NCBI GenBank assembly: GCA_965229635.1
Contig: OZ245894.1
Coordinates: 5,828,001-5,892,000, forward strand
Length of the DNA: 64,000 nucleotides
Direction: 5' to 3'
From: BQJU01 sp965229635
Lineage (GTDB): Bacteria > Bacteroidota > Bacteroidia > Chitinophagales > Saprospiraceae
Position 1 is the stretch's first letter, and each line of letters opens with the position of its first letter. The position numbers and the translations under genes were made by a program. The notes under the pieces were generated by a model that searched no databases, was not told the DNA's origin, and saw nothing but the letters and a program-made list of their open reading frames with translations. Shown here piece by piece: positions 7,792 through 16,208 of the stretch.

Positions 7792-10700
7792 TTAAAAGTC
7801 AACGTCTACACCAAAAGTGATCACCCGTGGCGTTGGATAACGCCCCATGTCAATATTTTGTCGCAGTGGATCCTGGTTGAAGGAACCAATTTCCGGATCA
7901 TAGCCGGAGTAATTGGTGAAAGTGTAGAGGTTTTGGGCATTGACATACAGTCGTAGCCGCTGAATCTTCACCCGCTGGGTCCATTGGTGAGGCAAGGTGT
8001 AAGCCAAGCGAACATTCTGGATACGGATATAGGAACCATCTTCAATGAAGCGGTCTGACATCCGGTTATTGCGGTTGTTGTCGTTGGTCGTTGGACGAGG
8101 GATGTCGGTCTCAGGATTGAGCAAATAAACATTGGATGGATCAAGATCACTTCCGTTTGGATCATACAATCCGTAACGGGCACGATCATTGACGGTAGCC
8201 GCCTGATTGTTGAAAACGCTGGTTTGTCCCTCAATCTGGACTCTGGAATAGTTGAGAATATCTACCCCGGAAGAGCCGGTTAGGTAGACAGTCATTTCCA
8301 GGGGACCGTAGGTAAAGGTGTTGTTAAAACCAAAAGTAAAGTCAGGATTGGGGTCTCCAATGATGGTTTGGTCATTGGTATTGATCACACCGTCACCATT
8401 CAAATCCTTAAACTTCACGTCACCGATCCACACGCCGGTGCGTTTGTCGACAAAGTTGACGCCATTAGGATTTTCAGAGGTAATACTGTTTTGATCCACA
8501 ATCTGGACAGCGTGATTCAGGATATCCTCTTCATTCTGGAATAGTCCTTCCACCTGGTAGCCATAAAACATACCCACCGGCAGTCCCACCGAAGTGCGGG
8601 TAGCCGTTTGAAATTCGCTATACCAGTAGAGGTTTCTCCAGTATACCTTATTTGCATCATCCAGTTCTACCACCTTGTTGCGGTTGGCAGAGAAGGTAAA
8701 GTCAGTATTCCAACTAAAGTTCTTGGTGCGTACGTTTCTCGTGGTCAATGCCAGATCAACGCCTTTGTTTTCCATTTTTCCCACGTTGGCAAAAGGGGCA
8801 CTGATGTCGTTGTAGCCTGAACCTCCCAGATAACTAGGGACGGAAAGTTGCAACAACATATCGTCGATTTCCTTCTTGTACACATCTACCGTGAGGTCAA
8901 CTCTTCCCTTAAACAAAGAAAGGTCCATACCCACATTGAGCTGAGCCGTTGACTCCCATTTCAGATTGGGATTAGAGATTTTCTCCAGCCGATATGCGGT
9001 GCCAAACGGTGTATTAATAGTGAGCAAAGAGGCACCATAAAGGTAATTAGCGATGGCCTGGTTTCCAACCACTCCATAACCTACCCGGAATTTTAGGTCA
9101 TTGATCAGATCAACAGATTCCATAAAGCCTTCCTGAGCTACCCGCCAGGCGAAGGAGCCCGAAGGGAAATACCCCCACTTATTAGCCGGTCCAAATTTAG
9201 AAGAACCATCGGCACGCAGGGTGAAGGTTAGCAGATAACGGTCATCGTAGCTGTAATTGATCCGGCCAAAGTAGGAAGCCAGCGAGGCGGCATCTTTCCA
9301 GCCATTCGTTCTGGAAGTCACATCTTCCCCTTCACTCAATACATTGATATCATTGGAGGCAAAGTTCTTTTTGGTCACCTGCGAGCCTTCCCAGCTCGAC
9401 TTTTGAGCTTCCTGTCCCAACAAGGCCGTCAGATTGTGATTGCCCCCCAGGGTAACATTGTAGGTCAGATAATTCTTCCATATCCAGAAAAAGTTGCTCT
9501 CCTCCCGCTGTCTCAATTGATTTTCCGTGTTTTCCAGAATGCCCCACTTATAGGTAGGGTGGAATGCTTTGTTGAGTGAGTGATTGTTATCAAAACCAAT
9601 TTCCGAGCGGAAGGTCAGCCCCTTCAGCAGTGTTAGATCGCCATAAATGTTTCCCATCAGGCGTTCACGGGTCAGCGTATTATTGCGCTGTAGCGCCGCT
9701 GCTACCGGATTATAGCTGGTTCCTCCGGCCGAAACATCAGGGCCTGCGTATTCTCCGTTAATATCCTTCACCGGCACATCCGGTTGCATGATCAGGGATT
9801 GCATAATCACGCCATCACCACCATCGTTTAAGGTGATTTTTTCACTGGTACTGGCGTACGTCAGGCTACTCCCGATTTTAAACCATTCCTTTACTTGTGT
9901 GTCCAGGTTCAGACGGGTGGTGAATCGATCAAAATTGGAGCCGATTACGATACCATCCTGTTCAAAATACCCCCCAGATACGGCATATTTGGTACTCTTA
10001 TTACCTCCGGATACGGAAAGTTGATGACTTTGCATCCCTGCATTTCTAAAGATAGCATCCTGCCAATCCGTACCAGGTCCCAGCAGGCTGGGATCGAGGT
10101 AGCGCTGATTGACCTGTAGCCCCAAATCCTGTGTGATTTGTACCTGATAATCGGCAAATTGGGGCAGATTCATCATTTCCAATTCATTGGGCAGAGATTG
10201 AACGGCATAATATCCATTGTAAGAAATCTTGGATGCGCCCTCCTGTCCACGCTTAGTGGTGATCAGAATAACGCCGTTGGCCGCACGGGCACCATAAATT
10301 GCGGAAGCCGATGCATCCTTTAAGACTTCAATTCTCACAATGTCATTGGGGTTGATCGTAGACAATGGGTTCACCCGATTTTGGCCATTGGCACCACCGG
10401 CCCAGTCAAAGCCGGAAACCGTTGCGCCATCGCCCTGAAAGGGAATACCATCGATCACGTAAAGGGGCTCGCTTGATCCGGTAATGGAGTTGGCGCCGCG
10501 AATGCGGATGGATGCTGCACCACCCGGTTGGCCCGAATTTTGGGTCACCTGAACACCGGCCACCCTACCCTGTAGGGCCTGGTCAATATTGGTTGTCACC
10601 GTGCTACGTAGTTTATCGCCGGACACCGAAGATACCGATCCAGTAAGGTCACTTTTGCGGGTGGTACCATATCCTACGACCACCAATTCGTCCAACACCA

Positions 10701-11022
10701 CTGAAGTAGAGCTGAGGGTCATTGACAGATCAGTTTCTGCCCCCAGGTCGATGGTCTGGGATTCGTAACCAGTGTAGGAAATGCGGAGCTGTTCTCCTGG
10801 TGAAGCTTCGATGGAGAACTTGCCATCAAAATCAGTCACCGTTCCCCGGGCATCGGGAGAATCGACGACCAATATGGTGGCGCCGATCAGGGGGTCACCT
10901 TCCGACGAGGTCAGGGTGCCACTATAGGTCTGCATCTGTGCACTCAGGCAAGTGACAGCCAAAAACCAAAGCGGAATCACCAATTGACGCCGGAGGCTCT
11001 GTTTAGAAGTAAAGCTGTTCAT
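7792..11022 (-). CDS. SusC-family TonB-dependent outer-membrane transporter
   Basis: A 1,076-residue SusC/RagA transporter that imports oligosaccharides with its SusD partner, powered by TonB. Order of domains: signal peptide (to ~29, ending CLSAQ), carboxypeptidase-D-like N-terminal extension (~33-105, with SSEGDPLIGATILV and GTVTDFDGKFSI), TonB-box region VVLDELVVVGYGT, plug domain (~120-230, with LQGRVAGVQV, SIRIRGANSI, PLYVIDGIPF and ARAANGVILITTK), then the 22-strand barrel to the C-terminal VITFGVDVDF. It is the first gene of the four-gene operon with susD and two binding lipoproteins. A -7-like box and a large dyad lie upstream. No sigma or anti-sigma signalling extension is evident at the N-terminus. 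Confidence 0.96.
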   Translation of the reverse strand: MNSFTSKQSLRRQLVIPLWFLAVTCLSAQMQTYSGTLTSSEGDPLIGATILVVDSPDARGTVTDFDGKFSIEASPGEQLRISYTGYESQTIDLGAETDLSMTLSSTSVVLDELVVVGYGTTRKSDLTGSVSSVSGDKLRSTVTTNIDQALQGRVAGVQVTQNSGQPGGAASIRIRGANSITGSSEPLYVIDGIPFQGDGATVSGFDWAGGANGQNRVNPLSTINPNDIVRIEVLKDASASAIYGARAANGVILITTKRGQEGASKISYNGYYAVQSLPNELEMMNLPQFADYQVQITQDLGLQVNQRYLDPSLLGPGTDWQDAIFRNAGMQSHQLSVSGGNKSTKYAVSGGYFEQDGIVIGSNFDRFTTRLNLDTQVKEWFKIGSSLTYASTSEKITLNDGGDGVIMQSLIMQPDVPVKDINGEYAGPDVSAGGTSYNPVAAALQRNNTLTRERLMGNIYGDLTLLKGLTFRSEIGFDNNHSLNKAFHPTYKWGILENTENQLRQREESNFFWIWKNYLTYNVTLGGNHNLTALLGQEAQKSSWEGSQVTKKNFASNDINVLSEGEDVTSRTNGWKDAASLASYFGRINYSYDDRYLLTFTLRADGSSKFGPANKWGYFPSGSFAWRVAQEGFMESVDLINDLKFRVGYGVVGNQAIANYLYGASLLTINTPFGTAYRLEKISNPNLKWESTAQLNVGMDLSLFKGRVDLTVDVYKKEIDDMLLQLSVPSYLGGSGYNDISAPFANVGKMENKGVDLALTTRNVRTKNFSWNTDFTFSANRNKVVELDDANKVYWRNLYWYSEFQTATRTSVGLPVGMFYGYQVEGLFQNEEDILNHAVQIVDQNSITSENPNGVNFVDKRTGVWIGDVKFKDLNGDGVINTNDQTIIGDPNPDFTFGFNNTFTYGPLEMTVYLTGSSGVDILNYSRVQIEGQTSVFNNQAATVNDRARYGLYDPNGSDLDPSNVYLLNPETDIPRPTTNDNNRNNRMSDRFIEDGSYIRIQNVRLAYTLPHQWTQRVKIQRLRLYVNAQNLYTFTNYSGYDPEIGSFNQDPLRQNIDMGRYPTPRVITFGVDVDF

Positions 11023-11070
11023 AAGTTAACATAATTTTAGTGAGATTATTTAAGGTGTCATCTATTCTTT

Positions 11071-11078
11071 CAAATGTA
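11071..11078 (-). promoter_or_regulatory. candidate Bacteroidota -7 box for the susC operon
   Basis: On the minus strand the sequence is TACATTTG, an exact match to the TAnnTTTG -7 consensus of Bacteroidota. It would place transcription start about 40 bases before the susC ATG. I do not see a well-placed -33 TTTG, which would fit a promoter that needs an activator. Confidence 0.4.
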
Positions 11079-11121
11079 ATGGAAGGGCATAAAAAGATTA
11101 GGGGGGCCAGTTACAATCGGG

Positions 11122-11152
11122 GGGGGTATTTGTCACATCGACAAATTACCCC
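11122..11152. promoter_or_regulatory. large inverted repeat upstream of susC (candidate operator)
   Basis: ATTTGTC (11128-11134) and GACAAAT (11140-11146) form a perfect 7-bp dyad around ACATC. It extends, with one bulged base, to GGGGTATTTGTC against GACAAATTACCCC. It lies about 45-80 bp upstream of the candidate -7 box, where an activator would bind. No regulator gene is in the locus as seen here, so the binding protein is unknown. A hairpin in a longer leader RNA is the alternative. Confidence 0.4.
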
Positions 11153-11426
11153 TGCATTTTGGGCAGGAAAGCCATAGATTTTTTTACATGGTACCTACGA
11201 TACCATCAATCATTTTGAGGAAAGGAAAACTCCATAGACCTTCTGATAAGGTTCTGTCAGGATTCAAAACGGGAGGTGGAGAAGTCTTATAGGATGGAAA
11301 AACAATCTACTTACATTTCTGGCTGGGTTCGGTACTGAGTCCTTTGGTAATCCAACAATAATACACGATCGGTGTTCATGACGATGATATTAGTTTTCCT
11401 AAAAATAGAAAAAAATAAATATTGCG
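11153..11426. other. non-coding spacer, nothing recognised
   Basis: Remainder of the ~400-bp gap between susC and the EEP-family gene. It contains an A-rich stretch near 11395-11420 that reads as a T-rich tract on the minus strand directly after the EEP stop codon, but no hairpin precedes it. No RNA gene or coding frame is supported. Confidence 0.5.
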
Positions 11427-12395
11427 CTATCTCGTGGAAAATTCCGCCCACAATGGATAGTGATCAGATATCATCCAGGAGATCTGCTGTGTGGTAAGGT
11501 CACGATTTTTAAACACAAAGGGAAGGAAGTCAAAATTCCCGCCCTTGGAATAGTTCATCGACAATTCAGGAACACCCTTGCGGCCGAGGAACCAGGCAAT
11601 GTGATCGTAAAATTTGCCCGTGTCAAAGATACTGCGGGTAACCTTGGCCAGATCGTTGGGGATAAATAGTCCACTAGAAATAAAGGTCTGGTGCAAAACA
11701 TCTCCGCGCTCATCCACATTAAAATCGCCGAGGGCGATGAGATTGTGATGATAGGCATTGATATCAGAGGCCCAATCGGCCATCCAGTTGGCGATCGCCT
11801 TCAGTTCTGGGATGCGTTCTTTGGCACTGCTTCCATACAGAATGTGCAGGGTCACCAGGATAAATGTGGTGGTTTCTGAGCGGAAACTTACGGCATAAGG
11901 CGTTCGGGCAAATTGTTTGCGCAAGGCCCCTTGTTCAATATTGTTTAAGCGCTCCTCCGGCACTACCAGCTCACCGGCCAGTCCCGACATCTTGATTCTA
12001 CGTGTATCATAGATAAAAGCCATACGTTCGCCATTACCGGCGCTGCCTTCTGTTACATCGGTGAGTGTAAAGCTCCAGTTTTCTCCCAATAATTTCAGCA
12101 TATCACGCAGGGCACGGATATTGGATTTGACCTCCTGCAAAGCAATGACATCAAACCTCCGAATGATGCGGGTAATGATTTGTAAGGAATGTAAATCACG
12201 ACGGGGGCTGTCGTCTTCGCCCGAAGCCCATTTTCTGGTAAGGTCGCCAAAGGCACGGATATTCCAGGTGGCGATCAGGATGTTGCGGTCCAGTTCCTTG
12301 GACGGGATGGCCAGGTCTAGCTGCTTTTCCAGTGTATCTAATTCTGCTTGAATATTAGAGGGGACATTGAAGATATTAGGTGCTTCTGATTCCAT
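11427..12395 (-). CDS. endonuclease/exonuclease/phosphatase (EEP) family hydrolase
   Basis: Metal-dependent phosphodiesterase/phosphatase fold of the DNase I/ExoIII superfamily, 322 residues. All superfamily active-site motifs are present: N45 in ATWNIRAFG, E88 in ALQEVKS, H184 in VTLHILYG, D224/N226 in LGDFNVDE, D264/H265 in KFYDHIAW and D311/H312 in SDHYPLWAEF. No signal peptide or membrane segment is visible, so it is probably cytosolic. It stands alone on the minus strand, divergent from the MFS gene. The substrate (nucleic acid, sugar phosphate or lipid) cannot be told from sequence. An N-terminal ~35-residue acidic helix precedes the domain. Confidence 0.82.
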   Translation of the reverse strand: MESEAPNIFNVPSNIQAELDTLEKQLDLAIPSKELDRNILIATWNIRAFGDLTRKWASGEDDSPRRDLHSLQIITRIIRRFDVIALQEVKSNIRALRDMLKLLGENWSFTLTDVTEGSAGNGERMAFIYDTRRIKMSGLAGELVVPEERLNNIEQGALRKQFARTPYAVSFRSETTTFILVTLHILYGSSAKERIPELKAIANWMADWASDINAYHHNLIALGDFNVDERGDVLHQTFISSGLFIPNDLAKVTRSIFDTGKFYDHIAWFLGRKGVPELSMNYSKGGNFDFLPFVFKNRDLTTQQISWMISDHYPLWAEFSTR

Positions 12396-12569
12396 GAAAT
12401 TGGTTAGGATTTTATTGTGTTACGTCAGGGATTATAATGTTAATTGAACGTAAATTTAATGTAAAGTTGCGAAAAACCCCAAATCAATGAGTTGACCACA
12501 CCATTTTCTTTTTACCGATGAGGAACTATTCTGGGGCAAAAGGGGTAATGCTTCTTAAATCTTTATCCG

Positions 12570-13829
12570 ATGTTACACCGAACCGTTACCATGTACATCA
12601 ATGCCTTTAGCGGACTCAACCGGGATGTTTGGTTGTTGTCCCTCGTGTTGTTCATCAATCGGGCCGGCACTATGGTTATTCCCTTCCTTACCATCTACCT
12701 GACGGTCCAAAAAGGATTCACTTTGGAGCAGGCCGGATTAATACTTAGCTTGTTTGGTGTAGGATCGGTTTTAGGTTCATTTATTGGCGGGTGGCTCACC
12801 GACCGCATCGGCCATTATACTGTACAGTTTTGGACGCTCATCCTCAGCGGGTTGGGATTTATCGCCTTAGGACATGCTGAAACTTTCATCGAGTTTGGCA
12901 TTACCATCTTCCTGACCAGTACCATTGGTGATGCTTTCCGACCGGCCAATCAGGCATCAGTGGCTTCCTATAGTCATCCCGAGCGACGTACGAGGGCTTT
13001 TGCCTTAATGCGTCTGGCAGTCAATTTAGGTATGGCTACCGGTCCGGCTATGGGAGGGTTGCTTTCGCAAAAGCTGGGCTACGAGTGGCTGTTCATTATG
13101 GATGGTTTGACCTGTATGCTATCCGCACTGTGTTTGCGTCTTTTTTTGAGTCCCAAACCAGTTAGAGCGCTGGAAGATTCTTCAGAAACACCTGAGCCAG
13201 AACCGGGTAAAATACGCTCTGCATACCGGGACTGGCCCTTCCTTGCTTTTGTCAGCTTCAATCTGTTATTTGCAATCGGCTTTATGCAGTTGGTCAACTC
13301 ACTACCGGTCTTTTTAAAAACAGTATTTGACTATTCTGAATTTCAGGTGGGACTATTGATCACACTGAATGCCGCAGTCATTGTATTGCTGGAAATGCCT
13401 CTGGTTGCAGAGCTTGAGAATAGGTTTTCCAAACTTGGCATTATTGGTTTTGGAAATATTCTGATTGCGTTGGGATACACCTGTTTTTCCCTGGGGCTGA
13501 CGTGGGCAGCCATCCCATTTTTATATATGGCGTTTCTGACCTTTGGAGAGATGCTGAGTTTGCCCTTTGCAAGCGCCTTTGCGCTGGAGCGGTCAGGGGA
13601 AAGCAATCGTGGGCAGTATATGGGCTTGTATTCCATTGGTTTTTCTATCGGAATGATCATCGCGCCAACTTTTGGCATGTATCTTGCAGGTCATTTTGGG
13701 TTCAACTTCATGTGGGGTACGCTGGCCATTTTGGGTACGATAGCCGGCCTGGGATTCCTGGTCCTGCGTTATGTGCTGGATACCCAAAACCATAAAATTG
13801 CCCAAAAGTCAATGTCTGCTAAACACTAG
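12570..13829 (+). CDS. MFS transporter (DHA-type multidrug-efflux-like)
   Basis: Major facilitator superfamily membrane protein with about 12 hydrophobic helices. The signature loop between helices 2 and 3 is present as GGWLTDRIGHYTV, preceded by GVGSVLGSF. A second conserved region, NLGMATGPAMGGLL, matches the helix-5 motif of proton-coupled exporters. The length (419 residues, or 412 if translation starts at the ATG at 12591, MYINAF) is usual. Substrate is unknown; the resemblance is to drug or sugar efflux proteins of the DHA1 group. It is separated from its neighbours and probably has its own promoter in the ~175-bp gap before it, where a TAAAGTTG sequence loosely resembles a -7 box. Confidence 0.85.
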   Translation: MLHRTVTMYINAFSGLNRDVWLLSLVLFINRAGTMVIPFLTIYLTVQKGFTLEQAGLILSLFGVGSVLGSFIGGWLTDRIGHYTVQFWTLILSGLGFIALGHAETFIEFGITIFLTSTIGDAFRPANQASVASYSHPERRTRAFALMRLAVNLGMATGPAMGGLLSQKLGYEWLFIMDGLTCMLSALCLRLFLSPKPVRALEDSSETPEPEPGKIRSAYRDWPFLAFVSFNLLFAIGFMQLVNSLPVFLKTVFDYSEFQVGLLITLNAAVIVLLEMPLVAELENRFSKLGIIGFGNILIALGYTCFSLGLTWAAIPFLYMAFLTFGEMLSLPFASAFALERSGESNRGQYMGLYSIGFSIGMIIAPTFGMYLAGHFGFNFMWGTLAILGTIAGLGFLVLRYVLDTQNHKIAQKSMSAKH

Positions 13830-13966
13830 TGAGACTGGTCCGAAACAATTGATACTATTTCCAGGCTCCAGGTCTTGATTATGCGGAATATTGACTGTCA
13901 ATTATTTCTACATCAATCCACTTGGTGTCTGTTTGGAGGGTTTCTTATTTTCGCAGCAAAAAAACG

Positions 13967-14242
13967 ATGATAAAACGGTATCAGCTCAGGATTTACGGCA
14001 AGGTGCAAGGTGTCTATTACCGGGCCAGTACCAAGCAAAAAGCCGACCAGCTCAAACTGGCGGGTTTTGTGCAGAACCAACCCGATGGCAGTGTTTATGC
14101 GGAAGTAGAAGGTCCGGCTCCCTTATTGCGGCAAATGATCACATGGTGTGAACAAGGCCCCATGATGGCACACGTGACGGAAGTTGAAATCAACAGCATA
14201 GACCCGTTAGGGGAAGAGGAATTTTTGATTATCAGAAAATAA
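13967..14242 (+). CDS. acyP: acylphosphatase
   Basis: Small enzyme hydrolysing acyl phosphates such as acetyl phosphate or 1,3-bisphosphoglycerate. I start it at the ATG giving MIKRYQLRIYGKVQ, because an upstream in-frame start only adds non-conserved residues. The resulting 91 residues is the family size. Both signatures are intact: IYGKVQGVYYR, with the phosphate-binding Arg, and GFVQNQPDGSVYAEVEG, with the catalytic Asn. It lies five bases before the GNAT gene, so the two are probably co-transcribed. Confidence 0.93.
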   Translation: MIKRYQLRIYGKVQGVYYRASTKQKADQLKLAGFVQNQPDGSVYAEVEGPAPLLRQMITWCEQGPMMAHVTEVEINSIDPLGEEEFLIIRK

Positions 14243-14247
14243 ACCCA

Positions 14248-14694
14248 ATGACACCCATTAGTATTCGATTGGCCACTCGCGAGGACCTGCCCGACATTCA
14301 CAATCTCGTGCGCGAACTGGCGATTTATGAAAAAGCGGAACACGAATTTACGGCAAGCCTGGAAGACTATTACCGGGACTTTGATGAGGACATTTTTGAA
14401 GCACTGGTAGCGGAAAAAGACGGCATCATTTGTGGCATGGCTCTGTACTATATGACCTACTCCACCTGGAAAGGTAAGATGCTCTATTTGGAAGATTTTG
14501 TGGTCAGGCAAAGCTACCGAAAAATGGGTGTTGGGCAGCAATTATTTGATGGATTCCTGCAAAATGCCCAGGAGAAAAACTGTCGATTGGTGAAGTGGCA
14601 GGTACTGGATTGGAACAAGCCGGCCATCCAATTTTACGAAAAAAACAAGGCCCTCATTGAGCAGGGTTGGTGGAATGGTAAGATCTTTTTTTGA
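14248..14694 (+). CDS. GNAT acetyltransferase, diamine/thialysine (SSAT-like) type
   Basis: A 148-residue GCN5-related N-acetyltransferase. The segment TYSTWKGKMLYLEDFVV followed by SYRKMGVGQQL (acetyl-CoA loop, R/Q-x-x-G-x-G/A type) and WNKPAIQFYEK is characteristic of the spermidine/spermine N1-acetyltransferase-like group, whose bacterial members acetylate diamines or thialysine. It follows acyP with a five-base gap. Exact substrate is inferred from the family only. Confidence 0.85.
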   Translation: MTPISIRLATREDLPDIHNLVRELAIYEKAEHEFTASLEDYYRDFDEDIFEALVAEKDGIICGMALYYMTYSTWKGKMLYLEDFVVRQSYRKMGVGQQLFDGFLQNAQEKNCRLVKWQVLDWNKPAIQFYEKNKALIEQGWWNGKIFF

Positions 14695-15095
14695 TCAAAT
14701 GCACCGTGTCACAAAATGTAGAGATTTGCAAAAGATTAATTTGTATATACCAAAATTACTTAATACCTTTACCTCAAAGCAGTAAATAATTCCTACAAAT
14801 TAGCTCCGCAACTCTTGCGTTGAACGAATACATAGGCCAGTATTTAAGATTGAAAGATCAGGTGGTTTTATGGTATTGATTTCGCAACATTTTCAAACAG
14901 GCCGTAAAGCATTTACATCAATATATTGATTAAAATATAGTGTTTCATAGTGTGAGGGGTAACCGCTTCGGTGGTTGCTCCTTTTTTGGAGCAGACTCAA
15001 CCGCCTCCCCTGTCTCCCCCGTCTAAACTATAAATCTCACTCGGCAGATGTTTGCAACATCGACCTCTCTAAACTACTACACACTAAACTCTAAA
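14695..15095. other. non-coding spacer with hairpins and a GTTTAG-type repeat
   Basis: The first ~220 bases are AT-rich with no recognised element except a 14-base palindrome, ATCAATATATTGAT, at 14917-14930. At 14961-14993 two hairpins touch: AACCGC-TTCG-GTGGTT, a UUCG-type tetraloop with one G-T pair, and TGCTCC-T6-GGAGCA. Neither is followed by a T-tract. From about 14995 to 15095 there is a CTAAACT/CCCCCGTCTAAAC repeat, interrupted by the palindrome GATGTT-TGC-AACATC at 15047-15061. The convergent genes on both sides could use the hairpins as a weak terminator. Confidence 0.5.
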
Positions 15096-15098
15096 CTA
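14995..15098 (-). repeat. degenerate GTTTAG repeat starting at the polyprenyl synthase stop codon
   Basis: Read on the minus strand, the last codon and the stop of the polyprenyl synthase gene (GTT TAG) already form one GTTTAG unit. More units (GTTTAGAG, GTTTAGTG, GTTTAGAGAG) and GTTTAGACGGGGGAGA follow. The 16-base core tctcccccgtctaaac (15013-15028) is identical to 4766-4781 in the lipoprotein spacer, and ctcaaccgcct is shared as well. Confidence 0.55.
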
Positions 15099-16073
15099 AA
15101 CTTCCCGCTGTATTAACTTTTCCGACATATCTCTTAAGATTTCTTTGGCGGCTTCCGGAACCTGAACGGCAGCCAGATGACGGTAGGCTTCATCGCGAAA
15201 GGTATCGCGTTTTTCTTTGATTAAGGTGGGCAGATCCAGTTGTTGCAGCAATGCCGTGACTTTTTGGATTTTGTTTTGTTCTTCTGTTTCCGGCAAGGCC
15301 ATCAGGCTGCGAAGTTCTTCCCGTTGTGTATTGGTAGCCACTTCGAGTGCTTTAAGGATGAGGTACGTCTTTTTGTTTTGGGCAATATCGCCGCCCACTT
15401 TTTTGCCAAACTTGGCTGGATCACCAAAGGTATCCAGATAATCGTCCTGTAGCTGGAAGGCAATCCCGATATTCCGGCCGAATTCCCACAAATGTTGGGC
15501 ATCATTTTCGTCAGCGCCACCAATCATCGCACCAATTTGCAGACTTCCGGCAATCAACACAGCGGTCTTAAGCTCAATCATTTTCAGGTATTCTTCAATG
15601 GTGACTGCTTCACGACTTTCAAAATTCATATCGTACTGTTGCCCTTCACAAACCTCAATAGCTACACGATTAAACACCCGGATAATTTGGCTCACTATTT
15701 GCTGGTTTTCCAAACGGGAGAAGTAATCATAGGTGTAGATCAGCATGACATCACCCGAAAGAATGGCAGTATTGGTATCGTATCGGGTATGTACCGTTGG
15801 TTTGCCGCGGCGCAACGGAGCGGCATCCATAATATCATCGTGTACTAGGCTGAAGTTGTGAAAGACCTCCACCGCCATCGCTGCCGGTAGTGCACAGGTC
15901 ACTTCTTCCCTAAAAAGGTGGCAGCCAATGAGTACTAATGCAGGTCGCAGTCGTTTGCCGCCCAAACTAAGGATGTAATCTACTGGTTCATAAAGCTCAA
16001 GTGGCGATTGCTTAAATGTATTCTCAGAAAGATATTTTTCAAAAATTACTTGAAATTCTTTGATTTTTTGCAT
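15096..16073 (-). CDS. polyprenyl synthetase (short-chain isoprenyl diphosphate synthase)
   Basis: Trans-prenyltransferase condensing isopentenyl diphosphate with allylic diphosphates, 325 residues. Motifs in order: GGKRLRPALVL (38-48), first Asp-rich motif LVHDDIMD (D79, D80, D83), GKPTVH (90-95), and second Asp-rich motif FQLQDDYLD (D210, D211, D214), followed by FGKKVGGDIAQNKKTYL. Phe74, five residues before the first Asp motif, suggests a C15-C20 product rather than a long quinone tail, but chain length is not certain from this. The gene faces the acyP-GNAT pair and is divergent from the response regulator. Confidence 0.9.
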   Translation of the reverse strand: MQKIKEFQVIFEKYLSENTFKQSPLELYEPVDYILSLGGKRLRPALVLIGCHLFREEVTCALPAAMAVEVFHNFSLVHDDIMDAAPLRRGKPTVHTRYDTNTAILSGDVMLIYTYDYFSRLENQQIVSQIIRVFNRVAIEVCEGQQYDMNFESREAVTIEEYLKMIELKTAVLIAGSLQIGAMIGGADENDAQHLWEFGRNIGIAFQLQDDYLDTFGDPAKFGKKVGGDIAQNKKTYLILKALEVATNTQREELRSLMALPETEEQNKIQKVTALLQQLDLPTLIKEKRDTFRDEAYRHLAAVQVPEAAKEILRDMSEKLIQREV

Positions 16074-16108
16074 ATCTAGCTTAATTATAGATCTGTTTTG
16101 GGCACAAA

Positions 16109-16137
16109 ATAAACTTTAAACGCTCGTTAAAGTTTAT
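16109..16137. promoter_or_regulatory. perfect 11-bp inverted repeat between divergent genes
   Basis: ATAAACTTTAA (16109-16119) and TTAAAGTTTAT (16127-16137) are exact reverse complements around ACGCTCG. The dyad sits between the divergent polyprenyl synthase and response-regulator starts, about 35 bp and 70 bp away respectively. An operator for either gene is plausible; a transcriptional hairpin is less so because it lies in a promoter gap. On the plus strand its right arm runs into TATATTTA, a near match to a -7 box. Confidence 0.4.
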
Positions 16138-16208
16138 ATTTACATAATTATCGTTTTCATAAATTTTACGGTTGTCCCCGAAAACCCGTTAACACAACAA
16201 CATTGACA

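Noticed and set aside
7773..7802. Longer SusD start overlapping susC
   Set aside because: It would prepend ten residues (MTFNAKNLIE) before a perfect lipoprotein signal peptide. The ATG at 7772 is the better start.
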